Source: Gnetum montanum
Taxonomy: Eukaryota; Streptophyta; Gnetopsida; Gnetales; Gnetaceae
Reading direction: 5' to 3'
DNA: 64,000 nucleotides
NCBI GenBank assembly: GCA_015680685.1
Contig: MNCI01037790.1
Coordinates: forward strand, 62,001-126,000
Shown here one piece after another: positions 33,601-44,503 of the stretch. The position numbers and the translations under genes were made by a program. The notes beneath the pieces are model-generated. The model was not told where the DNA came from and ran no database searches. It saw nothing but the letters and a program-made list of their open reading frames with translations. How positions within the stretch are numbered: position 1 is the first letter of the stretch; each line of letters opens with the position of its first letter.

Positions 33601-34723
33601 CTTTAGGAGCTCGCCTCCGGTGGGACCCAATAGAGCCTATTGACCTGGACACCATCGAACCCCCGTCGGAGACGACCGACGTACCGCATAACATTTACGA
33701 AGAAATGCGTAAATGTGCCATATGCTCGACTCGCTCCCTGTGGGAAAGTCAGAACATCAATGAAGACCTTTGGAAGAAACTGCAGAAGTCGAAGAAGGAA
33801 AGAGAGTCTCTGACTAGAGAGGTCAGAGACTTGAGGTCACGGAATGAGTACTTGGAAGCTCGAGAAATGGATAAGGAGGACTGGCGGACAACTGTCATTA
33901 ACTACGCTCGCTACTAGACCATAGTCAAAAACAACGTCCAAACCAGCCGTGAGTTGGTCGAGCAATGGATGCAAATGGACCTCCTGGCCTAGAAAAACTA
34001 GGACTGAAAGGACTTTTGCGCAAGGGGTCAAGACTAGGGACAAACGTAGAAGTACCATAAACACTTGTATAAGTGAGAAAGTATCGCTTATCGCCAAAAT
34101 TATTGAGATTCTACCATCAAAGCTCAATCCTTGCGATTATTCCTTGACGTCATTGGCACTTCTAAGGCTTTTGATAAGTTCCAAGAACAAGTGATGGTAA
34201 GCACGTCTCTAGAAAGAGAAATGACTCTTCCTGGAGGAGAGACTACTATTCCTTCTTTCTTCCTTGAATTGCCCTGATGGACTCCCATGGAGAAGGGGAA
34301 GATCAAGGCTAGAACCAATATGGGAGATGGGGTTTGATCTAAGCTGACTGAAGATGAGATCATGCAACGTTTGTGGGTTGGCCTTGACCAAATTCCTTTT
34401 GCTATCGATGCAGGACCATCCCGAGTAAGTTCTAGTGTTATTAAGTTATTCATTCTAGCTATGGTGGCCTTTGTTAATATATACATCGCATCTAACTGTA
34501 GGAGGTACGTGAAGAGCAAGATGAGATGGGTGCACAGGAAACAGAGCACGGCGAAGTAGGTTCACGCCCTGGCGAGCAAACACTAGCAAGGGAACTCTAT
34601 GAAGAGGGCATCCCTCATAAAGGAATGACCCCTGGAAGGGATGGCCCTTATGAGGATTATTTGCTCAGCTTGGAAGCAGAATTGGGAGATACAAGAGATA
34701 GCAGTGATAGAGGGGATGCATAA
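30601..34723 (+). pseudogene. Eight-exon gene carried antisense inside Tat element E2; novel family, nuclear coiled-coil protein predicted
   Basis: Exons: 30601-30719, 31223-31503, 31619-31893, 31983-33032, 33135-33320, 33399-33527, 33607-34424, 34502-34723 (TAA). All seven introns begin GT (five GTAAG) and end AG, are 71-503 bp, and join in phase, except one 1-nt shift inside exon 2. About 1026 codons. Start: first ATG of the open frame, MVSKVRGKNTKLAKIDEV. Exon 3: TERAIKEFTSISNVRASVMG. Exon 4: conserved core (EVRLMDLFLALTPD, YPIFRAWAFPKILSQ), FLVVQRNGVW, then a basic NLS-like VQRKKPRL near 32933. Exon 7: Lys/Glu-rich heptads (DLWKKLQKSKKERESL), probably coiled coil. Stops include TAG 30655, TGA 31233, TAG 32504, TGA 32714, TAA 32720, TAG 33154 and several in exon 7, so this copy is dead. 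I recognise no known domain. A homologue lies in E1. Confidence 0.8.
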
Positions 34724-34904
34724 TTATGATTACACATGGTCTTATTTGTGAAATGGAACAAAAGAGAATATGCATTTTGACATGACTAAACATGAATTTT
34801 TTATTAATTTTAATGGGCTTTTGTTATTTTCATTTATGCAAAGCATAAATAGAATTGTGCGTGTAAGCACTAAAAATGTACGGTTAGTGTAAGCGTAAGA
34901 TAGA

Positions 34905-35125
34905 ATTGTTAGTTTAAGGCCGTCTCGGGCCACTATATGATTCATGCATAAAATGTAGATGAAATTGTTAGTTTAAGGCCATTTTTGGCCGTTAAGCGGT
35001 TTTTAGCATAAAGAAATGAATAGTACCATTAGTTTAAGGCCATTTCGGGCCACTATATGATTTAAGCATAAAACGCAAATAAGATATTTAGTTTAAGGCC
35101 ATTTCAGGTTACTGCTACTTTTAGG
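34905..35125 (+). repeat. Tandem repeat A in the E2 spacer (about 63 bp, 4 units)
   Basis: Units share GTTTAAGGCCATTTCGGGCC, ACTATATGATT and GCATAAA. They lie just beyond the 3' end of the antisense gene. Confidence 0.7.
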
Positions 35126-35149
35126 CCATTGCGGGCCTTCACTAATTTT

Positions 35150-35345
35150 CAATAAATAAAGAAGACAAGCGTATATATTATAGCATAGTTGGTAAAAAGT
35201 ATAAAGATATGTGTAAATGTAACGAATAGAAACTCGAAAGTGTAAATGGCATAGCTGGTCGAAAGCGTAAAAAGGTGCATAAAAGTAACAAACAAAACTG
35301 GCAAGCATAAATAACAAAGCTGGTAGAAAGTGTAGGGGTGTGCGT
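35150..35345 (+). repeat. Tandem repeat B in the E2 spacer (about 62 bp, 3 units)
   Basis: Units share CATAGCTGGTMGAAAGYGTA, GTGYRTAAAWGTAACRAA and AAGCGTA-type words. It is a different unit from the preceding array and sits between it and the protease end. Confidence 0.65.
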
Positions 35346-35378
35346 AAATGTTTGAGCCATACAGTTCAACCACTAACC

Positions 35379-36260
35379 TCATAGTTGTCTCTTGATAGCC
35401 TTCACATTTAGTGACGCATAAGGGCGGGGAGGTTTATGACTTGGCTCCTTCACATCACCATCTTCTCCCTGGAAAGGTAGTTCGGCCTAGGCTAGGCTAC
35501 CATCAATCGTTATGTTGGCTCGTTTGAGAATTTGGACAGGGGGTTGGTCTTCGAGAATTTCAATTTCCGAACCCTGTTCTTCCTCGATGTTATTGATAGC
35601 CTGAGGGGTTATTTCATCACCATGTATTACCACTTCTCCTCCTAAATAAGGTAGATGTATCTCTTGGTGGATAGGTGATGAAACTACCCTCAGTTGTGCT
35701 AACTAGGACCTCCCTAGGATCAGATTGAAACTGGGCATTTCCTTGACGACAATAAATCTGGTGTCTATGGGGAATTGATCTCCTGCCACAAAGTCGATGT
35801 GCACTATCTCTTTGACTTGCACTTGTGCCCCGTTGAACGACTTTAGACACAATGTTGTCGTAGGACTAATCTGATCGACCAGGCCTAGCTTATCCACTAT
35901 AGGATAAGGGATGACATTAGTAGTCGCGCCATCGTCTACATGCACCCTCTGGATCCGTTGTTGACCAACCTGAATGGTGATGAACATGGGATCTGTTGTC
36001 ACCTGACCCTTTTGAGGATCATCCTTAATGGATTCATCATGAAAGGTCAATGGGGTAGGCTTAGGCCCTTCAACGGTGGGGGGAAGCATGATAGAATGAA
36101 TTGATTCTTCTTCCACTGGTAAGTTTTCATCCACAGGTATGGATGTTAGCATACAAACCATGGCTTCACGATGTTTTTGGGACATCATAAGCAAGTCATA
36201 GAGGCTCAATGTTGTATTTTTCTATTTCAAAGCCTGCTTGACTTGCGTAAAGGCATTGAG
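35379..36260 (-). pseudogene. E2 aspartic protease
   Basis: The minus frame from 36209 has MFITIQVGQQRIQRVHVDDG then ATTNVIPYPIVDKLGL (active-site region), LCLKSFNGAQVQV, FIVVKEMPSFNLILGRS, then TAG and, in the same frame, LAQLRVVSSPIHQEIHLPYL and GGEVVIHGDEI. Retropepsins usually end ILGRPWL, so the TAG replaces Trp. The frame runs acidic (INNIEEEQGSEIEILEDQ) to TGA at 35381-35379. The active-site Asp is followed by DGA in place of S/TGA, as in E1. It should process Gag-Pol, but this copy is interrupted. Confidence 0.8.
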
Positions 36261-36299
36261 GAGGTCCCGCTCATGACTGGGTTGTTTATCCCATCTTTC

Positions 36300-39198
36300 C
36301 TCTTCCATTCACCCCAAGAAACAAATTTCTTAAGGCGGAATGGTGTTAGTTGAAGGGCTATGTTTCTTTTTGCCAGGAGGAGATGACTGTGTCTATGTAA
36401 CTTTATCTTGCTTGGGAAGTACAGGCAAAGGTACAAAAGTAAGGGGTTTAGGTTTGGAAAACCCTAGCGTAGGATGGTCTTTGGTTGCATTAGTTAGCAC
36501 ATCCTCTCCCCCTTTTTCGTTAGATAAAGGTTGACAGTTTTTTTAGGGGTTTTCCCCTGCGTAGAAGGGGTGGCTAATGGTTTTTGCACCCTAAGAATAA
36601 AAGGTTTCTTAGGAGTGGGCGCAGGCATAGCTGTGGCTTTACTGCTAATCTTTGATCGAGTCATGGTTTGAGAAGGTGCTCAAAGAATAAAGGGTTGCTT
36701 CGAGGCACTACTTGTCGACGAGGAAGGACCTACCACCTAGTGTGAACTAGTAGGTACATGCAACACAAAGGGTTGCCTAGGTGGTACCTTGCCCTCACCA
36801 TCCATACTCACCACATTGATGGTGTACTTTGCATTATTTGTGTTTAACAGATCTTTGTACATATGCATCGCTTGGTTTTCTGGATGTGTCGTACTACTGC
36901 TGTTTAATATCAAGGCATCATTGTCAATCATGCATTGAATATCGTCTTTCAATGCTCAGCAGTAATCTGTGTCATGACCACACAACTGGTGGTAGTCACA
37001 AAAATGGTCTAGCCTAAAAGACTTAGGAACTGGCGGTTCATTAGGCAGAGCCAAAGAAGGGTTCTTCAGCAGTTCACAATGATGTCTGTGACACTTCAGG
37101 GCTTCTTCGAATATCCTCTTGTTTTGAATATAGCCAGCTCCCAATAATTGTTTTAGAAGTTTTGAATGATTTATAGGCAGGTCTGTATACTTCGAGCGAT
37201 CTTTACGCTCAAAGTTAGATTTTGGCTATGAGGGCGCTTTAGGGGTAGGTGCTTCCTGGCTAGTGCTGCTTGCACTAGCCGTGGTCTCAGCGGGTGCTGT
37301 GGGTGCCTTCTTGTTGTTTATCTTTTTGGTGCCCTCAGCCAGCGCAGCTACTATCATTTTTTTTGCCTTACCCTTGTCTTTACCCTTACTATTGGCATTC
37401 TTATAGGCCACATACGTTGGGTCTTTGCTAGCCTCCGCCGCATCTTGGATGCTCTTAGTTTGTTTGAAGGCTTGACTCAGGAAGCGAGGAGCAAGGTAGT
37501 ATAGTTTAGACTTGATGAAGTCATTAACTACTCCTTTGAAAATTGGCAATAGATGGGCTTCTGCGATGGGTTCACAGATTTGATTCAAAGTAGTGCTCCA
37601 TCGCTGTGTAAACCTTTGAACTGGCTTGAGCGGATCCTACTTAACTCCCATGAGTTGATCTATCATGACTTCCAGCTTTAGGTTATACTTAAAATGGATC
37701 ACAAACTGTGTTAGTAGCTCTTCCAAGGTTGAGTTGGAAGCAAGTGGGAGTGCTCGATACTAGTCCAAGGCCTTACCTGTCAAGGAAATAGCGAAGACAT
37801 GGATGATTGTATGTGGCCATTGTTGTAGCAGCAAGGATTCCGACCTGAAGGTAACCAGGTGGGAATTAGGATCACCCTTCTCATTGTATTTAGTGAAATG
37901 GGGCAGGGACATCCCAAGAGTCAATGACAACAAGGGGACTGCTGGGCTAATAGGATCATCATGGTAGAAATCCATGATTTGTATCGTATCAAAGCCAGTG
38001 ACCTTAAGACGCTTAACCTCCTCTGTGAGGGTCTGAATAAGCAAGAAAGCTTGATCCAAACCTGTGAATGATGAAGTTGGTACTGAGGGAATAGGAGGCG
38101 GAGTAGGAAGGGTTGCACTGGGCGGTGGAATAGGGGCGATGGTTTGGCCGCCTGACGGTACGACAAGGATTGTCCCCGCAAATGGAGCTGCCACCTGGCA
38201 GGTTGTGCCGATGGAGTGACCATCGCTGGCTATGTAGGATGGAGAATGTAAGGGTGTTGCATGGTTGATTGTGGAACATGTATAGTGGATGCAACCAAGG
38301 GTTGCATACTGTAAAACATGGATTGATGGTTTTGTGTAATAGGTGTGGTTCATTGACTAGCTGTAGGTTACTAAATAGATTGTTGTGATTAAACGGTAGT
38401 TGTGACTTATTGCCCTACCATAGGCTGCAACAGGAAATTTTGCACCGGATTTTGAACCTGATAGGTCATAGGCATAGTATGGACCTACACCCGTGGGATG
38501 AAATGAGGGGTTGTGGAGGTAGGTATCATTGATGGCATCCTGATTACTTGGGGTAAGGGAGTCACTCCTACATTATTCTGGGATGGCATTTGGACTTACA
38601 AGAACGAATACTGCGTAGTGGCCTATGGAATGGTGGGAATGGGCATATGCATTTGGGGGATCATGATTGGGTTGAGAGGCATAGCCTCTTCTATGAGAGG
38701 ATGAAATAGTGGGTTCACATATGTATGTGGGTTGAGGGTATGATATGAATCCGCATGTTCAGATTGAGCTGCGAATTCATCCTCCTCCTCTTCGTTTTGA
38801 GGCTCCACAACAGATTGATGTGGAGTCCGATTCTTAGCCATAATGAGTTGTGACAGGAGCTCATGATGGTGGTCGGTAAGTGGGATGAAGTTGTAAGCGG
38901 TATGGATGAAGTCTTGACCCCCTTTGTAGATCAATTCATAATTTCTTTTTGCCTACAGCTCGGCTGGAGTAACAGCCAGTTTTGCCTAGATTTTGATGCA
39001 AATGAAATTATATTCTTTAGGCATCAAGACGGTGAAAGAAGGGTCCATACCCTACAATCTCAATGAACGACGTGACGGTCCTTGAGGACCTATCGTGCCG
39101 AAGGCAACTGTTGATTCAAGAATAGTGAAGGGATTCGTAGTTGTAGCACTAAAGTCGGTGGTGATCATAGCGGTAGTAGTGGCATGTACAGAATCCAT
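36300..39198 (-). pseudogene. gag: E2 Gag
   Basis: Starts at ATG 39198 (MDSVHATTTAMITTDF), 223 nt after the PBS. Broken by TAG stops near 39060, 38985 and 38955 and by a frame change between 38620 and 38353. N-terminal part: YNFICIKIQ-like, NYELIYKGGQDFIHTAYNFI. Middle (38353-37760): LDQAFLLIQTLTEEVKRLK, IMDFYHDDPI, WPHTIIHVFAISLTGKALD. Core (37588-37226): EPIAEAHLLPIFKGVVND and KSKLYYLAPRFLSQAF. At 37144-36956: FCDYHQLCGHDTDYC, the C-x2-H/C-x4-H-x4-C type knuckle of Tat elements. The rest to about 36300 is a Lys/Pro/Ser-rich linker to protease. Structural particle protein, binding element RNA. Confidence 0.78.
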
Positions 39199-39420
39199 TT
39201 TCTAAGTAGATCGATAACAACAAATGTAAAGATTTCAAAGGCAACAACAAGACAGAACTACGATTGGGCTTTCTACCCTGCAGGAGTCCAAAGGAATCGT
39301 CACAGTGGCCGATCTATACCACAAAATTTTGTGAACCACCTTGGAGGTATTACGTTCACGTTGATTGAATGTGGGTACAAATTGCTTATAGGGTTACCCA
39401 TAAAATATGGATTGGAGGTT

Positions 39421-39437
39421 GATTGAATGTGGCACCA
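39421..39437 (-). other. E2 primer-binding site
   Basis: On the minus strand TGGTGCCACATTCAATC begins 6 nt after the 5' LTR edge. The TGG start fits a tRNA CCA end. I do not name the tRNA. Confidence 0.5.
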
Positions 39438-39443
39438 GAAAAC

Positions 39444-41085
39444 TATAATGACAAAAAATGTCGATCATTGGAAATACTGAGCAAAAATCCATGTACACAG
39501 TTCCAACCCCAGATCTGTGTGAGGGCTGTGTTGGAGAAAATGAATCTGAGGTGCCCTGAATGGTCTTGTCGATCAGATAGGGACTTACTAATCAGTAAAC
39601 TTTCATATGACGAGATGATGTTTTTTTTTATATTATGAGGCGGTTTAATATTGTCAATCGTAGAGGGGGTTGAAAATAATGTAAAGAGTTTAAGATGATG
39701 GTAAAATCGACACGACAGAAGAGATCAGATTTAAGGAGAATGTGCAATCCCAAGATCTATGATTTAACTCAAAAGCTGAATATGCTGTGTACAATGATCT
39801 AATGGTAGACTTTGCTTTTTCTTATGCGAAGCATACACAAACAAAAAGAAAGCTATTTAAAGATAAAGCACATAGAAGGTTGATCTACCTTGTTCTGGCC
39901 AAAACTGGATGCAAGGAAGGTCAAACTCGGAACAAAATATCTATCGATCAATTGTTTCTGATCAATGAACTTTGCCAATCGCACCAGATGATCTCACGAT
40001 CTCTGATATGCCCTTTTGCCTTTATCAATCTTCGCCAAAAGTTGCTAATGATCGCTGATGAAGAGGATAACCACTCGCCAAGAAGACTTGTTGCTCTTGA
40101 TGAAATTTTCTTCATCCCCTCTTTTTCTCACCCTTTTGTTCTTTTCATCAACTGGAGTATTTATAAGTTCAGAATCAAGGGAAAAGGCATGGTCTAGATG
40201 ACACGTGTCCCGAACTTACAATATACCTTTGACTTGATGATTTTTATGTTTGAGGCTTGCGACGTCATGCTACATGATGTCTTAGAGCGTAATGCGTTGC
40301 AAACCACTTTTGCCCAAACTGTCTCATGATTACGCTACAATACGCTAAAGAGCTTATCACTACGTACGGATTGTTGATGCATGTAATATACTACTTTAGT
40401 TAACTTTGTGCTATATTACACTTTTTTACGTTGCGTAGCGTGACAAAGCATAAAGTGGTCAACCTCATGTTGCGTTACGCTTGTTTACGCTGTGTAGCGT
40501 AATGGAGCATAAAATAGTTAACTTAAGCTGCATTACTCTTATTTATGCCACAAAGTGTAATGAAGTGTAAAGTAGTTAACTTTACACTATGTTACACTTG
40601 TTTGCACCGCGTAGTGTAATAAAGCATAAAGCGACCGGCTTACAAAAGGTTGAGTTGTTGTCGCTGTGCTTCCTCTGACTTTGATCGATTCCCTCGAGGC
40701 TTACTACGCTGCACTGCGTAATGTAGCATAATAAAAGTCTTGACCGAAGGACTTAGTGTAATGCATGACATTTTGTAGGCCATTGCTTAGGCCTTAATCT
40801 TTTGCTGCATTTTCTGAAGTCCCAAATCTTTGGCCCGCTCCATTGTTGTGGTAGGCTACCTTCTGACATTACGCTACATTACACAGAATTATGCTAAGCG
40901 ACATGAAGCTATGTTGCGTAATACAGCATAAAGAGCAAAAATTTATAATTTTTAGAAAATTTGGAGACTTGCCCTTGCACAACCCTTTGCCTCGTTTTGT
41001 CTTCTGGATTTCTTCTTTGCGCTATACTGTGTTGCGAATCTTCACCTGAGTCGTGGGCTGGCCCCGCAATTTTCATGGTGTTTCA
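39444..41085 (-). repeat. E2 5' LTR
   Basis: Pairs with 23359-24985. It carries the TATA box (40157-40166), the G-box (40200-40209) and four 59-bp repeats (40397-40632), one more full unit than the 3' LTR. Outer edge ...GTGTTTCA, followed by the CCATC target duplication at 41086-41090. Confidence 0.9.
40397..40632 (-). repeat. 59-bp tandem repeats in U3 of the E2 5' LTR (4 units)
   Basis: Four units starting TAGTTAACTT/TGGTCAACCT with TTACGC ... GCGTAA dyads. The fourth unit (TTTACACTATGTTACACTTG...) is mostly missing from the 3' LTR. Confidence 0.7.
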
Positions 41086-41090
41086 CCATC

Positions 41091-42280
41091 TAATTTCAAA
41101 GTTTTAAATATTTAAGAGATTTCAAAATGTCATACCTTAATAATGAGATGCCTACTCAATATTGAAAAAAAATATGTTTTCATTTGGGTTTTGATGAGGT
41201 ATCCCCCTCATGAAAGATCATTCCTTAGAATAAATTTTTCATTGTTAAGGATCACACCCTTCCATGAGTTGCACCATTAACTAGGAATGAAAATTAGTGT
41301 TTGGATGATTTATTGCAATAGTTTACCCTCTCTATGGATTCTAGTCGTTGAATGGGTATTTCCTTCTATGCATTTCAAATCTCGAATGAGTTGCCTCTTA
41401 GACCATTAACAACATCTCATTTCTTACAATGGTTACCCTAACCCTTTATTCAACCCCTACCCATTCTATTATGAAAAACATGCATTCATTGAGGACATGA
41501 AATTTAATAGATTTATCAATTTCTATTTGTCATTCAAAGTTGGATGATTTCCTCTTAGCCCTATCATGGTGAATCTAGATGTTAAAGTAGAGAAGAAGAT
41601 GAATTATTTGGTTCGGCTTGATATATTCAATAGTAGCAAAAAGTTTAAAAGTGTGATTATATGCTTCATTAATAATCTTTTATTTGATGTATTTTGTACT
41701 AAAATCACTTCCATCTTGAGCATTGTACATTATTTATCACATTGTAACTATTGGATGTAATCCAATATAAAAGATCCTTATAGGCATTAATATAATTTTT
41801 TATTTTACCCTTGACTTGTTTAAGGATTTTTACTTGAAAATTCTAGTTGTAGTAAAGGGAGACTAAAAACCTTTAAAATTAGCATTTTAATTCAAGAAGT
41901 TGAAGAGCTAAAGGAAATGGGGGAAAAGTGGAGACTTGAATAGCCTCTATGGAGTGGATGTGGATCCAAGCTAAAATCCTATGAATTTGGTGTATTTGTT
42001 TTTGTTTTATTTGGTGCATATTTGTTATCATGTTGAGATTAAATTTTTATTTTTCTAATTAAATGTAATTAAAAGCTAGATTTCATGATGAAATATGATT
42101 CAAATATTTAAAACACACTATTTATCCCCCTCTAGGATATTCATTTTGATCTACACTATGCTTCATGTAGAACTCATGAAACTTGGTCTTGGTCATCTCC
42201 ATAAAGGTTATGATGGTAATAACAACATGATTAGATATTATCAAATAATAAAGGCTCAACACAAAATTAACCAAAATATG
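41091..42280. other. E2 right flank, no feature identified
   Basis: AT-rich DNA that was contiguous with 23353 before E2 inserted. Only short frames; no motif recognised. Confidence 0.45.
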
Positions 42281-42485
42281 NNNNNNNNNNNNNNNNNNNN
42301 NNNNNNNNNNNNNNNNNNNNNNNNNNNNNNNNNNNNNNNNNNNNNNNNNNNNNNNNNNNNNNNNNNNNNNNNNNNNNNNNNNNNNNNNNNNNNNNNNNNN
42401 NNNNNNNNNNNNNNNNNNNNNNNNNNNNNNNNNNNNNNNNNNNNNNNNNNNNNNNNNNNNNNNNNNNNNNNNNNNNNNNNNNNNN
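42281..42485. other. Assembly gap (N run)
   Basis: 205 unknown bases. Single N also at 43151 and 43238. Confidence 0.99.
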
Positions 42486-42859
42486 AAAGATCAGAATAAA
42501 GAAAAAGGATAAGAAAGAAGACATGATAAAGACAATAAATGATGGTAGAAAAAATATTACAATTATAACTATAATATAGCTAATGATAATTACAATGAAC
42601 CATTATTAGTTAAATGAAGTATGATCTAGATAAAATAAGCATTAAGAATATCTTACAATAATTAAATAAAAAGCCACATAAAATGGCTTGATGTAAATAA
42701 CATTTCAAAATTCAAGGGAGACTACAATTTTAATTTGTAACATTATTCATGAATGTCAAACATTATTTATCAAGATGTTAGCTCTATGTCCAAGGATATA
42801 TGTAGTCCTATAGTTCTACTTATAAATATTTAATTTACTTATTTTAATATTAAAGGGTT

Positions 42860-43200
42860 TTCTTCTGCAAGTTGTATGTTTAAAGTTTTGTAGGTCTCTA
42901 GGGTTCTACCAACATAATTGATTTCTTCACAATTATCATTCCCCCATGCAAGATTCTAAATTGCTCTCAACTTTAATCACTACTAAAATTTATCTTCTTC
43001 TAACAATGTAGTAAATTTTAAAGACTATCATAATATAAATTTACCAACTAAAAAGAAAAAATCTATAATGATTTCTTATAATGATGTTGATGCAAATAAT
43101 ATGTTTGATTTTATTCATCTTGATGTTGTCTATGATTCATTGGTTATTGANAACTTGATAGTGAGGTTGAAGAGGAAGATGGTACACTGATAAAGTCATG
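42860..43200 (+). pseudogene. Possible Ty1/copia GAG-pre-integrase remnant
   Basis: Broken plus-strand text HARF-stop-IALNFNHY, LSSSNNVVNFKDYHNINLPT then KKKKSIM and NNMFDFIHLDV resembles the copia pattern WHxRLGH ... CxLxKxxK ... FxLIHxDVW. Conserved Cys are absent and only this short region fits, so the call is weak. Confidence 0.3.
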
Positions 43201-43978
43201 TTAATTTTCCCTTCTTCCATGATATCTTTGATTATCTNAAATATATATTTAAATTTTGGATTACTTTCCTTGTAATCAAGTTTTCTCTTCATGGTTAAAT
43301 GATGTCATGTAAAAACATAAAATCCAAATTATTCATGCTAGGTACTATTCTCCTATTTTCTATTTGTTGATTAAGTTAATGCATCAATAGTGCAACATGC
43401 CTTAGATATATAGGGTTATCTATACATAAGAATATAGTATTGATCAATTATAAATGGACACCAAATTTTGATACTCAATCTAAATAATGTTTTAAAGTTC
43501 AAAGTGTTTTCAAGCTATTTAATCTTTCATTTATTTTCTAAAGAAATGAAGATAAAATTGTTAGCATTCTTGATTTTATTTAATATATGGAATCTATTTC
43601 ACTTCATTTTGATCTCATAGATGTTTATTTTATTGAAATCACTCTTCTTAACTATAAAAAAATTGATTTATGTAAACAAATAAGAAGACTAACATTCAAT
43701 CAATTACATATTATAATTTTTCTAATTCTTATAACTTTTGTCACTATGAAGGATATTTACTTAATGTTTTTCATTTTCTACTCAATAAAAAATATTATTA
43801 GAAAAAAAATGTGTTGAAGTTTAGGATAGGAAAAAATAATCTAAATCTAAAGATACAAAAAAGTTAAGTTAATTTCAATAATGAGATTGACAAAATGCCA
43901 ATAAACAAAATAACATAAAAGAATCTATCAAAATTTTTACTTTTACTATATAAAGAATTAATCAGTCTAGGGTGACAA

Positions 43979-44503
43979 TGTAATGTCCCCATTTTCAAAT
44001 GGCACCACTACATAATTATGATGGTGTTTCTTCATAACTAAGTTTAGCATAACAAGACCTGAAAGGACATGTTGTAATAATGGACATGTCTCTTAGGGTG
44101 ACCTTTACAGGTTTGATCTAAGGTATTTATACTCAAGCATTAGAAGTCATAGCAACATAGAGTTGTAGAGTCAATATAGGCAAGGAATGGATGCTAGGTG
44201 AAGTGGACAAGAAGAGGATTGGCCAATTCTAGGCCTAATTGTGGTGGTAGCATTGAAATGCCTCTAAGGGGTAGATGTTGAAGGAAGAAAACCCAAAGGA
44301 CCCCTCAAAGGATGAACTAGATACAAAATTCCACATTAATAAAGCATTCTTTTCTTTTTCTTTCTGCATTTTTCTGTTATTTTTTAATGCTTTATGTCAA
44401 ATGTTACACATATTTGACATTTTCTATGTTATCTTCTTATGCCTAATGTCTAATATGATGTATATTTGATGTTTTCCATGACATCCAAGAATAGGATGTC
44501 ACA
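43979..44503 (+). repeat. LTR-like dispersed repeat, copy 2 (plus orientation)
   Basis: Starts TGTAATGTCCCC and ends GGATGTCACA. It matches the reverse complement of 20808-21328 throughout. Flanks (GACAA, AATAG) are not a target duplication. Solo or truncated LTR of an unidentified element. Confidence 0.55.

Larger units (their letters stand above)
23359..41085 (-). mobile_element. E2: near full-length Tat-lineage Ty3/gypsy element (17.7 kb) with an internal antisense gene
   Basis: Bounded by two LTRs of 1627 and 1642 bp and a CCATC target duplication. On the minus strand the order is: 5' LTR, 6-nt spacer, PBS, Gag, aspartic protease, a 5.2-kb region holding an oppositely oriented eight-exon gene, RT, RNase H, a second RNase H, integrase, a tandem-repeat 3' region, PPT, 3' LTR. 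Two RNase H domains and a repeat-rich 3' region are hallmarks of the Tat/Ogre branch. The coding frames carry many stops and lost catalytic residues. The LTRs differ at many positions by eye, mostly transitions, so insertion is not recent. Confidence 0.9.

Noticed and set aside
35372-35377. Splice donor GTTAGT for a sense intron in E2
   Set aside because: It follows an in-frame TGA and its phase does not match the RT frame opening at 30136.
42860-43817. A copia integrase/RT element
   Set aside because: Only a short GAG-pre-integrase-like phrase fits; the 76-codon frame at 43587 has no copia motif. Kept only as a weak trace.
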